From contig NZ_LMFP01000003.1 in NCBI RefSeq assembly GCF_001426885.1, forward strand, positions 751,306-815,305: DNA of 64,000 nucleotides, read 5' to 3'. Shown in pieces: positions 34,955-43,984 of the stretch. The translations under genes and the position numbers were made by a program. The DNA is from Pelomonas sp. Root1444 (GTDB taxonomy: Bacteria > Pseudomonadota > Gammaproteobacteria > Burkholderiales > Burkholderiaceae_C). The notes under the pieces were generated by a model. It did no database searches and was not told the origin of the DNA. It saw only the letters and a list, made by a program, of their open reading frames with translations. Position 1 is the stretch's first letter. Every line of letters begins with the position of its first letter.

Positions 34955-35544
34955 GCGGAGGTATCAGGTCGGTTCTTCCAATCGTCGAAGGGCACGGTGA
35001 TGCGATCGCCGTGCCAACACTGATACGACGCATCGCACACGATCACGGCCTCTTCGAACTCAAGACTCTGAGACCGCACATTCGCGGTGATCTGCCGAAG
35101 ATTCGCCCCCGACTCAAGGACTATCTGCTGACGGCTGCCGAGGAAGGCGCACCAGTCCTATGGGTCATGGACTACGACTGCGACACTTGTACGGACGTCA
35201 TGCGCGATATCGCTGACCTGCAGACGCAAGCCCATCTTGCGGCGCCGCACATGCCGGTGCGGTTCGCATTTATGGTCAAGGAGTTCGAGTCCCTATTCCT
35301 GGCCGACGAAGCGACCACTCGGCAGGTTTTGAAATCAATTCCTTTGGACGCCGCCTTCCCTTCCACTCCTGAGTCGATTCGCGGCGCGAAGGAATGGCTG
35401 TCCAAGGCTCTGCCCAAGGGGCAGGCATACAAGGAAACGATTCATCAGGACAGGATCAGCTCGCAGCTCAGCCTGGAAGTCCTGAGAAAGACCTCAGCCT
35501 CCTTCAACCGTTTCGAGCGATCACTGCTCGACCTCATTCAATAG
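34951..35544 (+). CDS. DUF4276/TOPRIM-like protein, partner of the AAA ATPase
   Basis: The 197-residue protein starts with IVEGHGDAIAVPTLI (Glu at residue 13, the TOPRIM-type acidic residue followed by G-x-G-D) and has LWVMDYDCDTCTD (residues 70-82, a D-x-D-x-D metal site). Then come the DUF4276-like FMVKEFESLFLAD and a C-terminal helical part. TOPRIM proteins of OLD-type systems are nucleases. It is coupled to the ATPase gene by ATGA and shares its lower GC. Family assignment is from motif memory and should be confirmed by profile search. Confidence 0.78.
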   Translation: MSGGIRSVLPIVEGHGDAIAVPTLIRRIAHDHGLFELKTLRPHIRGDLPKIRPRLKDYLLTAAEEGAPVLWVMDYDCDTCTDVMRDIADLQTQAHLAAPHMPVRFAFMVKEFESLFLADEATTRQVLKSIPLDAAFPSTPESIRGAKEWLSKALPKGQAYKETIHQDRISSQLSLEVLRKTSASFNRFERSLLDLIQ

Positions 35545-35563
35545 CCCACAAAGGATGCCCCTC

Positions 35564-38233
35564 ATGCGTGAAGGCACCGCCACCCTGATCCAACGCCTGG
35601 ACTACCAGCAACCGGCGTTCTGGATCCGCAAGGTCGACCTGACCTTTGACCTCGACCCGGCCAAGACGCTGGTCACGAGCAAGATGCAGATCGAGCGCAA
35701 CACGGCCGTGCCGCACGGCCCGCTGCGCCTGCATGGCGAAGAACTCAACCTGCTGCGCGTGCTGATCGACGGCAGCAGCGTGTCCTTCCGCCAGGAAGGC
35801 CATGAGCTGATCATCGAGGGTGCCCCTGACGCGGACTTCGCGCTCGAGATCCGCAACACCTGCTGTCCCGACAAGAACACCGCGCTGTCCGGCCTGTACA
35901 CGTCGGGCGGCAGCTTCTTCACGCAATGCGAGGCCGAGGGCTTCCGCCGCATCACCTACTTCCTGGACCGGCCCGACGTGATGGCCGTCTACACGGTCAC
36001 GCTGCGCGCCGACAAGGCCCGCTTCCCCATCCTGCTGGCCAACGGCAACCTGACGGGCAGCGGCGACCTGGACAACGGCCGCCATTTCGCCGTCTGGCAC
36101 GACCCCTTCCCCAAGCCCAGCTACCTGTTCGCCGTCGTCGCCGGCGACCTCGTCGCGCGCGAGCAGCGCATCCGCACCCGCACCGGCAAGGACCACCTGC
36201 TGCAGGTGTTTGTCCGCCGCGGCGACCTGGAGAAGACCGAGCATGCGATGAACAGCCTCATCGCCTCCATCGTCTGGGACGAGGCGCGCTTCCAGCTGCC
36301 GCTGGACCTGGAGCGCTTCATGGTGGTCGGCGTGTCCGACTTCAACATGGGTGCGATGGAGAACAAGGGCCTCAACATCTTCAACACCAGCGCGCTGCTG
36401 GCCTCGCCGGCCACGGCGACGGACGCCGACTTCCATCGCATCGAGTCCATCGTGGCCCACGAGTATTTCCACAACTGGACCGGCAACCGCGTCACCTGCC
36501 GCGACTGGTTCCAGCTGTCGCTGAAGGAAGGCCTGACCGTCTTCCGCGACCAGGAATTCAGCATGGACATGGCCGGCACGCCGTCAGCCCGCGCCGTCTG
36601 CCGAATCCAGGACGTGCGCCAACTGCGCGCGCTGCAGTTCCCCGAGGACAGCGGCGCCATGGCCCACCCGGTGCGACCGGACAGCTACAGCGAGATCAAC
36701 AACTTCTACACCGCCACCGTCTACGAGAAGGGCTCGGAGGTGGTGCGCATGTACCAGACCCTCGTCGGCCGCGCCGGCTTCGAGGCAGGCATGAAGCTCT
36801 ACTTCGAGCGCCACGACGGCCAGGCCGTGACCTGTGACGACTTCGCCCAGGCGATCGCCGATGCGAACCCGGGCTCCGAACTCAGCACGCGCCTGGACGC
36901 CTTCAAGCGCTGGTACTCGCAAGCCGGCACGCCGCGCGTGACGGCCCACGGCGAGCATGACGCCGCCACCCAGACCTACACGCTGCGCCTGACGCAGCAG
37001 ACACCCGCCACGCCGGGCCAGGGCGACAAGCAGCCACAGGTCATCCCGGTCGTCATGGGCCTGCTGGACCGCCACGGCGTGGCGCTGCCGCTGGACGCCG
37101 ACGGCACCACCGAGCGCGTGCTGGTGCTGGACCAGGCCGAGCAGACCTTCGTGTTCAACGGCATCACCAGCGAGCCGGTGCCCTCGCTGCTGCGCGGCTT
37201 CTCGGCGCCCGTCGTGCTGGACGACGGCCTGTCGGACGCCGCGCTGCTGGTGCTGATGCGCCACGACAGCGACCCCTTCAACCGCTGGGAAGCCAGCCAG
37301 CGCCTGGCGCTGAACCGCATCCTGCATGCGTTGCGTGCCGGCCAGCCACTGGTGCTCAGCCCCGTCTTCATCGACGCGATGCGCGCCCTGCTCAACCACC
37401 CCGAGCTGGACCCGGCCTTCAAGGAACTGGCGCTGACGCTGCCCGGTGAGAGCTACATCGCCGAGCAGATGGACGTCGTCGACCCGCAGGCCATCCACGC
37501 CGCCGTGATGGCCGCGCAAGTCCAGCTCGCCAGCGCGCTGCGCGACGACTGGGCCGCAGCCTTCGAGGCGCACCAGGTGCAGGGCGGCTACACGCCGGAC
37601 CCGGTGTCCTCCGGCAAGCGGGCGCTGGCCAACCTGGCGCTGTCCATGCTCGTGCTGGATGCGCAAGCCACCGGCGACACCGTGTGGCCCGGCAAGGCCT
37701 ACCAGCGCTTCAAGGACGCCGGCAACATGACCGACCGCATGGGCGCGCTGGCCGCCCTGGTCAACGCCAACGCCGAGCTGGCGGCGCCGGCGCTGCAGCG
37801 CTTCCACGCGCTGTTCAAGGACGACGCCCTGGTCATCGACAAGTGGTTCGCACTGCAGGCTCGCGCGCCGGAGGCTGACGGCCGCGTGTTCGCACGTGCC
37901 AGGTCGCTGCTCAAGCATCCGGACTTCAGCCTCAAGAACCCCAACCGCGCGCGCAGCCTGCTGGCCTCGCTGTGCATGTTCAACCCGGCCGCCTTCCACC
38001 GCACCGACGCGGCGGGCTACGTGTTCTGGGCCGAGCAGGTGCTGGCCATCGACGCCATCAACCCCCAGCTCGCCAGCCGGCTGGCGCGCGCCATGGACCG
38101 CTGGGCCGCGCTGGCCGAGCCCTATCGCAGCGCCGCTCGCGAAGCCATTGCCCGCGTCGCCGCCAAGCCCGACCTGTCGACCGACGTCCGCGAAATCGTC
38201 GAACGCGCCCTCGCCTCCGGAAACCCAGCATGA
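35564..38233 (+). CDS. pepN: Aminopeptidase N
   Basis: The 889-residue M1 zinc aminopeptidase removes N-terminal residues from peptides in the cytosol. It has the exopeptidase motif [19 protein letters not shown] and the zinc site [36 protein letters not shown] (HExxH-x18-E). The DUF3458-type C-terminal domain is complete, and length equals E. coli PepN (870). ATG 35564 is preferred to 35555, because AAGG at 35551-35554 is better spaced for it. The stop overlaps the start of fbp by 4 bp. Confidence 0.95.
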   Translation: MREGTATLIQRLDYQQPAFWIRKVDLTFDLDPAKTLVTSKMQIERNTAVPHGPLRLHGEELNLLRVLIDGSSVSFRQEGHELIIEGAPDADFALEIRNTCCPDKNTALSGLYTSGGSFFTQCEAEGFRRITYFLDRPDVMAVYTVTLRADKARFPILLANGNLTGSGDLDNGRHFAVWHDPFPKPSYLFAVVAGDLVAREQRIRTRTGKDHLLQVFVRRGDLEKTEHAMNSLIASIVWDEARFQLPLDLERFMVVGVSDFNMGAMENKGLNIFNTSALLASPATATDADFHRIESIVAHEYFHNWTGNRVTCRDWFQLSLKEGLTVFRDQEFSMDMAGTPSARAVCRIQDVRQLRALQFPEDSGAMAHPVRPDSYSEINNFYTATVYEKGSEVVRMYQTLVGRAGFEAGMKLYFERHDGQAVTCDDFAQAIADANPGSELSTRLDAFKRWYSQAGTPRVTAHGEHDAATQTYTLRLTQQTPATPGQGDKQPQVIPVVMGLLDRHGVALPLDADGTTERVLVLDQAEQTFVFNGITSEPVPSLLRGFSAPVVLDDGLSDAALLVLMRHDSDPFNRWEASQRLALNRILHALRAGQPLVLSPVFIDAMRALLNHPELDPAFKELALTLPGESYIAEQMDVVDPQAIHAAVMAAQVQLASALRDDWAAAFEAHQVQGGYTPDPVSSGKRALANLALSMLVLDAQATGDTVWPGKAYQRFKDAGNMTDRMGALAALVNANAELAAPALQRFHALFKDDALVIDKWFALQARAPEADGRVFARARSLLKHPDFSLKNPNRARSLLASLCMFNPAAFHRTDAAGYVFWAEQVLAIDAINPQLASRLARAMDRWAALAEPYRSAAREAIARVAAKPDLSTDVREIVERALASGNPA

Positions 38234-39246
38234 GCCGCCAAACCAGCCTGACCCAATACCTCGTCGAACAGCAACGCGAGCACGGCCACATCCCGCAGGA
38301 ACTGCGGCTGCTGATCGAAGTCGTCGCACGCGCCTGCAAGCGCATCGCCATCTCGGTCAACAAGGGCGCCCTGGGCGAGGTGCTCGGCAGCGCCGGCAGC
38401 GAGAACGTGCAGGGCGAGGTGCAGAAGAAGCTCGACATCATCGCCAACGAGGTGCTGATCGAGGCCAACGAATGGGGCGGCCACCTCGCCGCCATGGCCA
38501 GCGAGGAGATGGACAGCATCTACGTCGTGCCCAACCGCTACCCTCAGGGCGAATACCTGCTGCTGTTCGACCCCCTCGACGGCTCCAGCAACATCGACGT
38601 GAACGTCTCCATCGGCACCATCTTCAGCGTGCTGCGCAAGGTGGGCCACTCGCGCGGCGTGTCGGACGAGGATTTCCTGCAGCCCGGCAAGCAGCAAGCG
38701 GCGGCCGGCTACTGCGTGTACGGCCCGCAGAGCATGCTGGTGCTGACGGTGGGCGACGGCGTGGCCGTCTTCACGCTGGACCGCGAGACCGGCTCCTGGG
38801 TGCTGACGCAGGACCAGGTGCGCATCCCGGACGACACCAAGGAATTCGCGATCAACATGTCCAACCTGCGCCACTGGGCGCCGCCGGTACGCCGCTACAT
38901 CGACGAATGCCTGGCCGGCACCACCGGCCCCAGGGGCAAGGACTTCAACATGCGCTGGGTGGCCAGCATGGTGGCCGACGTGCACCGCATCCTGACCCGC
39001 GGCGGCGTGTTCCTCTACCCCTGGGACCAGCGCGAACCCGACAAGCCCGGCAAGCTGCGCCTGCTGTACGAGGCCAACCCCATGGCCTTCCTGATCGAGC
39101 AGGCCGGCGGCGCGGCCGTCAACGGCACGGAGCGCATCATGGACATCAAGCCCGGCAAGCTGCATGAACGCGTCGCCGTCGCGCTGGGCTCCAAGAACGA
39201 GGTCGAACGCATCGCCGCCTACCACCGCGAGGCGGAGCAAAATTAG
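38230..39246 (+). CDS. fbp: Fructose-1,6-bisphosphatase class I
   Basis: The 338-residue enzyme dephosphorylates fructose-1,6-bisphosphate in gluconeogenesis and, in autotrophs, the Calvin cycle. Motifs: [53 protein letters not shown] (metal-binding Asp cluster), [23 protein letters not shown] and [18 protein letters not shown]. Translationally coupled to pepN by ATGA, an order I recall as common in betaproteobacteria. Confidence 0.96.
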   Translation: MSRQTSLTQYLVEQQREHGHIPQELRLLIEVVARACKRIAISVNKGALGEVLGSAGSENVQGEVQKKLDIIANEVLIEANEWGGHLAAMASEEMDSIYVVPNRYPQGEYLLLFDPLDGSSNIDVNVSIGTIFSVLRKVGHSRGVSDEDFLQPGKQQAAAGYCVYGPQSMLVLTVGDGVAVFTLDRETGSWVLTQDQVRIPDDTKEFAINMSNLRHWAPPVRRYIDECLAGTTGPRGKDFNMRWVASMVADVHRILTRGGVFLYPWDQREPDKPGKLRLLYEANPMAFLIEQAGGAAVNGTERIMDIKPGKLHERVAVALGSKNEVERIAAYHREAEQN

Positions 39247-39250
39247 CCGC

Positions 39251-39256
39251 TATAAT
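39251..39256 (+). promoter_or_regulatory. -10 element of the tRNA-Thr promoter
   Basis: A perfect TATAAT (39251-39256) lies 24 bp before the mature tRNA, just after the fbp stop. The -35 position is poor. The spacing suits a short 5' leader. Confidence 0.6.
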
Positions 39257-39279
39257 CTTGGGCTGACTTCACCGTCACG

Positions 39280-39355
39280 GCCGGCATAGCTCAGTTGGTA
39301 GAGCAGCGCATTCGTAATGCGAAGGTCGGGGGTTCGACTCCTCTTGCCGGCACCA
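39280..39355 (+). tRNA. tRNA-Thr (anticodon CGT)
   Basis: The 76-nt cloverleaf has a 7-bp acceptor stem GCCGGCA/TGCCGGC, D arm GCTC-AGTTGGTA-GAGC, anticodon loop TTCGTAA with anticodon CGT, T arm GGGGG-TTCGACT-CCTCT, and an encoded CCA end. The middle closely matches E. coli thrW. It reads ACG codons. The G27-A43 pair at the top of the anticodon stem is a mismatch also present in thrW. Confidence 0.97.
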
Positions 39356-39366
39356 GATGAAATGAG

Positions 39367-39396
39367 AAGGGCTTGGCATCCGCCGAGCCCTTTTTC
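39367..39396 (+). terminator. Rho-independent terminator after tRNA-Thr
   Basis: Stem AAGGGCTTGGC (39367-39377) pairs with GCCGAGCCCTT (39382-39392) around a 4-nt loop, followed by TTTTTC. It ends the tRNA transcript. Confidence 0.85.
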
Positions 39397-39447
39397 TTTG
39401 TGCGGCCGGCGCGTCAACCTTGCCGCAAGCCTCTCCTCTTCACCGGC

Positions 39448-39792
39448 TCACCTCTCGCCCGACATGCCGCTGCCGTCGGGCTGGCTCGGGGCTTCGCTTC
39501 CGGCACGCTGCTCGCGCCACCGGCCGAACTCCTCGCTGAAGCGCTGGTAGCGCGCCTCCCGCCAGTGCGGGTAGTGGGCGTCGAGGTCGCGTTCATGCTC
39601 GCCGCGCAGGCGGCTGTAGTCGGGGTCCGCCGTCCAGTCGGCCGGCTGCTGCGTGAAGCGCGCCTCGAAGTCGTAGCCGTGCGGGCGCGGCGGATGGGCG
39701 GGGCGCCAGTCGCCGTAGTTGCTGCCGGCCGTGCTGCGCTCGCCGTCGCCGGTGGGGTAGACATGGGGATGGAGTTGGGGGTCGTGGTTCAT
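39448..39792 (-). CDS. Small hydrophilic protein with WR/RY-FS-EF-WR domain, unknown function
   Basis: The 114-residue protein has no membrane segment. Residues 57-97 (DPDYSRLR ... LDAHYPHWREARYQRFSEEFGRWREQR) match residues 200-240 of the low-complexity protein at 49999-50829 position by position: D-P-D-Y, R, E, R, L-D, Y, W-R, R-Y, F-S, E-F, W-R, R. The rest is Pro/His/Gln-rich. I do not know a named family. A GG-N10-GC promoter element lies 34 bp upstream, back to back with that of the alcohol dehydrogenase gene. Confidence 0.75.
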   Translation of the reverse strand: MNHDPQLHPHVYPTGDGERSTAGSNYGDWRPAHPPRPHGYDFEARFTQQPADWTADPDYSRLRGEHERDLDAHYPHWREARYQRFSEEFGRWREQRAGSEAPSQPDGSGMSGER

Positions 39793-39825
39793 GGCGCTGC
39801 GAGGGCGGTTGGGAGGCCTCGACGC

Positions 39826-39841
39826 GGCAAGGCCCATGCCC
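39826..39841 (-). promoter_or_regulatory. Sigma-54-type promoter of the WR-domain gene
   Basis: Minus-strand GGGCATGGGCCTTGCC: -24 GG and -12 GC separated by exactly 10 bp, followed by a predicted start about 23 nt before the ATG at 39792. Confidence 0.65.
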
Positions 39842-39850
39842 GCACGGGCA

Positions 39851-39866
39851 CGGCATGGCGGTTGCC
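39851..39866 (+). promoter_or_regulatory. Sigma-54-type promoter of the alcohol dehydrogenase gene
   Basis: CGGCATGGCGGTTGCC with GG-N10-GC spacing. The predicted start (about 39877) precedes the ribosome-binding site GGGAGA and ATG 39896. It lies 9 bp from the divergent element at 39826-39841. Confidence 0.65.
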
Positions 39867-39895
39867 GCAGCGGGTGATCCAACCGGGAGAACCTC

Positions 39896-41071
39896 ATGCG
39901 CGCACTCACCTTCCACGGCACCCGCGACGTCCGCGTCGACAACGTGGCCGACCCGACGCTGCAGCACCCACAGGACATCCTGCTGCGCGTCACCGCCACG
40001 GCCATCTGCGGCTCCGACCTGCACCTGTACCGCGGCAAGGTGCCCGGCCTGAAGGAAGGCGACATCCTCGGCCACGAGTTCATGGGCATCGTCGAGGAGG
40101 TCGGCGCCGGCGTGACACGGCTGCGGCCGGGCGACCGCGTCGTCGTGCCCTTCGTCATCGCCTGCGGCGCCTGCTTCTTCTGCGAGCGCAACCTGTTCGC
40201 CGCCTGCGAGACCACCAACGACGGCCGCGGCGCCATCCTGAACAAGAAGGACCTGCGGCCCGGCGCGGCGCTGTTCGGCTACACCCACCTGTACGGCGGC
40301 GTGCCCGGCGGCCAGGCCGAGTACGTCCGCGTACCCATGGCCAACACCGGCCCGCTGCCCATTCCCGACGCGCTGACCGACGCCCAGGTGCTGTTCCTGT
40401 CCGACATCCTGCCCACCGGCTACCAGGCCGTACTCAACGCCGAAGTGCAACCGGGGAGCAGCCTGGCCATCTTCGGTGCCGGCCCGGTCGGGTTGATGGC
40501 CGCGGCCTGCGCGCGGCTGAAGGGCGCCGAGCGCATCTTCATGGTCGACCACCATGACGACCGCCTGCGCTTCGCGGCCGACACCTATGGCGTCGAGCCG
40601 ATCCACTTCGACAAGGTCGACGACCCGGCGCGCGCCATCATCGAGGCGACCCAGTTCCGTGGCGTGGACGCCAGCATCGACGCCGTCGGCTTCGAAGCCA
40701 AGGGCAGCACCGTGGAGACCGTGCTGACGACGCTCAAGCTCGAAGGCAGCAGCGGCGAGGCGCTGCGCCAGGCCATCGCGGCCACGCGGCGCGGCGGCAT
40801 CGTCAGCGTGCCGGGCGTCTATGCCGGCTTCATCCACGCCTTCCTGTTCGGCGACGCGTTCGACAAGGGCCTGCAATTCCGCATGGGCCAGACGCATGTG
40901 CAGCGCTTCATGCCCGAGCTGCTCGAGCACATCGGCAACGGCGCGCTGCGCCCCGAGGTCATCGTCAGCCACCAACTGTCACTGGACGACGCCGCGCGCG
41001 GCTACGAGATGTTCGACAAGAAGATCGACGGCTGCCGCAAGATCGTCCTCACGCCGGGCCGGGCCACCTGA
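39896..41071 (+). CDS. Zinc-dependent alcohol dehydrogenase (formaldehyde-dehydrogenase-like MDR)
   Basis: The 391-residue medium-chain dehydrogenase has catalytic zinc ligands in AICGSDLH and [12 protein letters not shown], structural zinc Cys in [15 protein letters not shown], and the NAD(P) fold [14 protein letters not shown]. The [13 protein letters not shown] and HHDDRL features resemble the glutathione-independent formaldehyde dehydrogenase and threonine dehydrogenase-like class. The substrate is probably a short-chain alcohol or aldehyde. GGGAGAA precedes the ATG. Confidence 0.9.
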   Translation: MRALTFHGTRDVRVDNVADPTLQHPQDILLRVTATAICGSDLHLYRGKVPGLKEGDILGHEFMGIVEEVGAGVTRLRPGDRVVVPFVIACGACFFCERNLFAACETTNDGRGAILNKKDLRPGAALFGYTHLYGGVPGGQAEYVRVPMANTGPLPIPDALTDAQVLFLSDILPTGYQAVLNAEVQPGSSLAIFGAGPVGLMAAACARLKGAERIFMVDHHDDRLRFAADTYGVEPIHFDKVDDPARAIIEATQFRGVDASIDAVGFEAKGSTVETVLTTLKLEGSSGEALRQAIAATRRGGIVSVPGVYAGFIHAFLFGDAFDKGLQFRMGQTHVQRFMPELLEHIGNGALRPEVIVSHQLSLDDAARGYEMFDKKIDGCRKIVLTPGRAT

Positions 41072-41086
41072 AGCGGCGCGCGCGGC

Positions 41087-42091
41087 TTACAGGAACGGCG
41101 TGCGGAAATGCCAGGCGCCGCGCAGCCGCCAGTAGACCGACAGGAAGGGGATGGCGGCCGAGGTGGCCAGCATCTCCAGCACGTGGCCGGGCTCGTGGGA
41201 CGTGACGCGCAGCCGACGCCAGGCCACGCGCAACACCAGCGCCGCCGCCACGCCCAGGCCGAGTGCTGCCAGGCGCGGCCAGCCCGCCAGCGCCAGGCCC
41301 GGAGCGGCCAGCGTCAGCGCGACGATGACGTAGTAGTCCCACGGCGGCACCGGCCGCACGCGCTCGCGGTAGGCGCGCGGGTGCTTGCGGTGCAGCAGCG
41401 CATCGAAGAACACGTTGCGCTGCTGGCGCAACGACACGCCCCAGCGCTCGGGCCGCACCGGATGCCACACCAGTGCCTGCGGCGCGCGGCCGACGGCGCC
41501 CACCTGCAGCAGGCGGAAGTGCAGGTCGGAGTCCTCCCGCCAGGCGCGCAGGAAGCGTTCGTCGAAGCCGTCCACCTTCTGCAGTGCCTCCCGCCACACG
41601 AACGCGTTGGCAGTGACGAACTCGGCCGTCTCCAGGCCGCGCGTCATCAGCTCGTGGTCGGTGGGCCGATCACCGGCGCCTGGGGCGCGCGGCACCCTGA
41701 CCCGGCCCGCGGCGGCGACCCAGTCACGGTGCAGCAGCAGCGTCGCCAGGCCCTGCTGCAGCCACTCGGCGTCGGGCTGCGTGTCGTCGTCGGTGAACGC
41801 GACCACCGCCGCGCACGCCGCGCGCCAGCCGCAGTTACGCGCCACGGCCGGGCCGCGCCCCGCGGACGGGCGTTGGTAACGGATGCGGGGGTGAAGCGCG
41901 CGGGCCGCATAGGACTGAACCAGCTCGCGGGTCGCCTCATCGTGGCCGTCGTCCACGACCAGGATCTCGTAACAGCGCGGCGCCAGCGTCTGCGCCAGCA
42001 AGGCTTGCAGGCACCGCTCCAGCAGCGCCGGGCGCCGGTAGGTCGGCACGACGACGCTGACGTCCACCTCTGCATGCGTTGACATCATCAT
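41087..42091 (-). CDS. Family 2 glycosyltransferase with C-terminal membrane segments
   Basis: The 334-residue protein has a GT2 domain: VSVVVPTYRRPALLERCLQALL, VVDDGHDEATR, FTDDDTQPDAEWL (D-x-D metal site) and AWREDSDLHFRL. Two to three hydrophobic segments near the C-terminus anchor it to the membrane. It transfers a sugar to a lipid or polysaccharide acceptor; the product is unknown. Three consecutive ATGs (42091, 42088, 42085) are possible starts, all close to the predicted transcription start. Confidence 0.85.
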   Translation of the reverse strand: MMMSTHAEVDVSVVVPTYRRPALLERCLQALLAQTLAPRCYEILVVDDGHDEATRELVQSYAARALHPRIRYQRPSAGRGPAVARNCGWRAACAAVVAFTDDDTQPDAEWLQQGLATLLLHRDWVAAAGRVRVPRAPGAGDRPTDHELMTRGLETAEFVTANAFVWREALQKVDGFDERFLRAWREDSDLHFRLLQVGAVGRAPQALVWHPVRPERWGVSLRQQRNVFFDALLHRKHPRAYRERVRPVPPWDYYVIVALTLAAPGLALAGWPRLAALGLGVAAALVLRVAWRRLRVTSHEPGHVLEMLATSAAIPFLSVYWRLRGAWHFRTPFL

Positions 42092-42102
42092 GCGCAGGCT
42101 TC

Positions 42103-42118
42103 GGCAATCGGCATGCCG
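42103..42118 (-). promoter_or_regulatory. Sigma-54-type promoter of the glycosyltransferase gene
   Basis: Minus-strand CGGCATGCCGATTGCC, GG-N10-GC. It shares the palindrome GGCATGCC (42110-42117) with the divergent promoter at 42109-42124, so both cannot be occupied together. The predicted start (about 42092) is next to the first ATG. Confidence 0.65.
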
Positions 42119-42124
42119 CTTGCC
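42109..42124 (+). promoter_or_regulatory. Sigma-54-type promoter of the LigD-polymerase gene
   Basis: CGGCATGCCGCTTGCC, GG-N10-GC. The predicted start is about 42135, two bases before GTG 42137. The earlier ATG (42113) lies inside this element, which argues for the GTG start. Confidence 0.65.
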
Positions 42125-42136
42125 CGCAGGGCCCCC

Positions 42137-43009
42137 GTGAAGCTGACCCACCCTGAACGTGTCGTCGATGCCGCCAGCGGCGCCACCAAGGCCGACGTGG
42201 CGCGCTACTACGACGGCGTCGCCGACTGGCTGCTTGCCGAACTGAAAAGCCGCCCGGTGGCGCTGTTGCGGGCGCCCGAGGGCGTCGGTGAGGGCGGCTT
42301 CTTCCAGAAGCATGCCGGCAAGGCAGCATGGCCCGGCCTGCGCCTGCTGGACGCCGCCCTCTGGCCCGGTCACGACGCCTTGCTGGCCCTGCCCACCCGT
42401 ACAGCCCTGCTGGGTGCGGTGCAGATGAACACCCTTGAGTTCCACGCCTGGAATGCGCGCGTGCCGCGCTTGGACAAACCCGACCGCATGGTGTTCGACC
42501 TGGACCCCGGCGATGGCGTGGACTGGGCCGCCATCCGCGACGGCGCGGTGCGCGTGCGCGACCTGCTGGGCGAACTGGGCCTGCGCAGCTGGCTCAAGAC
42601 CAGCGGCGGACGCGGCCTGCACGTGGTGGTGCCGCTTGCGGCGCGCTGGCCGGTGGACACCGTCCGCGCGTTCTCACAGGCCGTGGTGCAGCGGCTGGCC
42701 GGCCGGGAGCCCGAGCGCTTCGTCGCCAAAAGCGGGGCAGACAACCGGGTCGGCCGCATCTTCGTGGACTACCTGCGCAACGGTGAAGGGGCGACGACGG
42801 TGGCCGCCTATTCGCTGCGGGCGCGGCCAGGGCTGGGCGTGTCCATGCCGTTGGCCTGGGACGACCTGGCAGCGCTGGATTCGCCCACGCGCTGGACCGC
42901 GGCCAACGCGCTGCAGCATCTGGCCGAGCGGCCCGCCGACCCCTGGGCCGAGCTGGGCGCGCACAAGCAATCGCTGGCCGCGCCACTGAAGGCGCTGGCC
43001 AGCCCTTAA
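42137..43009 (+). CDS. Stand-alone LigD-type polymerase/primase domain
   Basis: The 290-residue protein equals the polymerase (PolDom) part of LigD, an archaeo-eukaryotic primase-like enzyme that fills gaps in non-homologous end joining. Motifs: VKLTHPERVVDAASGATKADVARYY at the start, MVFDLDPGDG (metal Asp pair), WLKTSGGRGLHVVVPL, and RIFVDYLRNGEGATTVAAYSLRARPGLGVSMPL. Neither the ligase nor the exonuclease domain nor a Ku gene is in the window. Start choice: GTG 42137, because the ATG at 42113 overlaps the promoter element. Its stop overlaps the convergent OmpA-like gene by 4 bp. Confidence 0.87.
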   Translation: MKLTHPERVVDAASGATKADVARYYDGVADWLLAELKSRPVALLRAPEGVGEGGFFQKHAGKAAWPGLRLLDAALWPGHDALLALPTRTALLGAVQMNTLEFHAWNARVPRLDKPDRMVFDLDPGDGVDWAAIRDGAVRVRDLLGELGLRSWLKTSGGRGLHVVVPLAARWPVDTVRAFSQAVVQRLAGREPERFVAKSGADNRVGRIFVDYLRNGEGATTVAAYSLRARPGLGVSMPLAWDDLAALDSPTRWTAANALQHLAERPADPWAELGAHKQSLAAPLKALASP

Positions 43010-43668
43010 GCGTTCTCGGACAGGAATATCTCGACGCGGCGGTTGGCCGCGCGGCCGGCCTCCGTCTCGTTGCTGGCCACGGGCTCGTGCGAGCCGCGGC
43101 CGGTGACGCTGAGCCGTGACGGCGCCACGCCGCGCGCGCTCAGGTAGTCGCGCACGGCCAGGGCACGCTCGCGCGACAGCGGGTCGTTGATGGCATCGCT
43201 GCCCGTGCTGTCGGTATGGCCGACGATGGTCACGCGCACGTTCGGGTCGAGGTTGCGGCCGATTTCGTCCAGCACCGGCCTCATCTGCGGCTTGATGTCG
43301 GCGCGGCCGCTATCGAAGGACACATCGCTCGGCACGTTGAGCTTCAGGCGGTTGTCCTCGGTGCGGGCCACCTCGACGCCGGTGCCCTGGCTGGCGCGGG
43401 CCAGCGCCTCGCGCTTGTCCTCCATGCGCTTGGACCACAGGTTGCCGGCCACCGCGCCGACGACACCGCCGATGGCCGCGCTGCGGCCGGCATTGCCGCC
43501 CGTCGCCGAGCCGATGATGGCGCCGGCCACGGCGCCGACGCCTGCGCCCTTGGCGGTGCCTTGTTCACGCTCGCTCATGGACGAGCAGCCAGCCGCAAAG
43601 GCCAGCGCGGCGACGAGCGCGGCGGTACCGGTACGGCACAGCGCAGAGGTGATGGTGGACGAAGACAT
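43006..43668 (-). CDS. OmpA-family lipoprotein with glycine zipper
   Basis: The 220-residue protein has a signal peptide and lipobox (ALAFAAGCSS), a glycine-zipper segment GAGVGAVAGAIIGSATGG, and a C-terminal OmpA peptidoglycan-binding domain with VSFDSGRADIKPQM, IVGHTDSTGS and GRAANRRVEIFL. It resembles YiaD-type outer-membrane lipoproteins that tie the outer membrane to peptidoglycan. ATG 43668 gives the clean signal peptide. Confidence 0.9.
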   Translation of the reverse strand: MSSSTITSALCRTGTAALVAALAFAAGCSSMSEREQGTAKGAGVGAVAGAIIGSATGGNAGRSAAIGGVVGAVAGNLWSKRMEDKREALARASQGTGVEVARTEDNRLKLNVPSDVSFDSGRADIKPQMRPVLDEIGRNLDPNVRVTIVGHTDSTGSDAINDPLSRERALAVRDYLSARGVAPSRLSVTGRGSHEPVASNETEAGRAANRRVEIFLSENA

Positions 43669-43789
43669 GACGCGGCTCCTGATGGATTGAATGGCCGTCA
43701 TCGTCGGCGCGCCGCCCATGCCAACCTGTCGTCGCGCGCCGCAGCCGTGTGTCGTCTTCGTCCTACTGCGGCGCGCCCGGCGCCGGCCA

Positions 43790-43984
43790 TTAAACCTTGC
43801 GCGTCGTCGCGTGGGCGTCCTTGACGGCCTCCTTGACGTTGCCCACGGCCTTCTGGCCCTTGCCCTCCACCTGGGTGGCGGCGCCCTTGACCTGCTGCTC
43901 GGTGCTGCCGACGGCCTCGCCCAGCTTGCGTTGAGCCTTGCCTGCAACGTCCTTGACGCTGCCCTTGATCTGGTCGGTGTTCAT
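43790..43984 (-). CDS. CsbD-family stress protein
   Basis: The 64-residue, highly charged, Cys-free protein has the CsbD motif MNTDQIKGSVKDVAGKAQRKLGEAVGS at the start and a repeated helical second half. CsbD proteins are strongly induced by general stress; the molecular role is unknown. No good GG-N10-GC element is seen before it. Confidence 0.93.
   Translation of the reverse strand: MNTDQIKGSVKDVAGKAQRKLGEAVGSTEQQVKGAATQVEGKGQKAVGNVKEAVKDAHATTRKV

Noticed and set aside
43708..43723. TGGCATGGGCGGCGCC before the OmpA-like gene on the minus strand
   Set aside because: The -24 half is good, but the -12 half lacks the TT of TTGC. It is possible but not strong enough to list as a feature.
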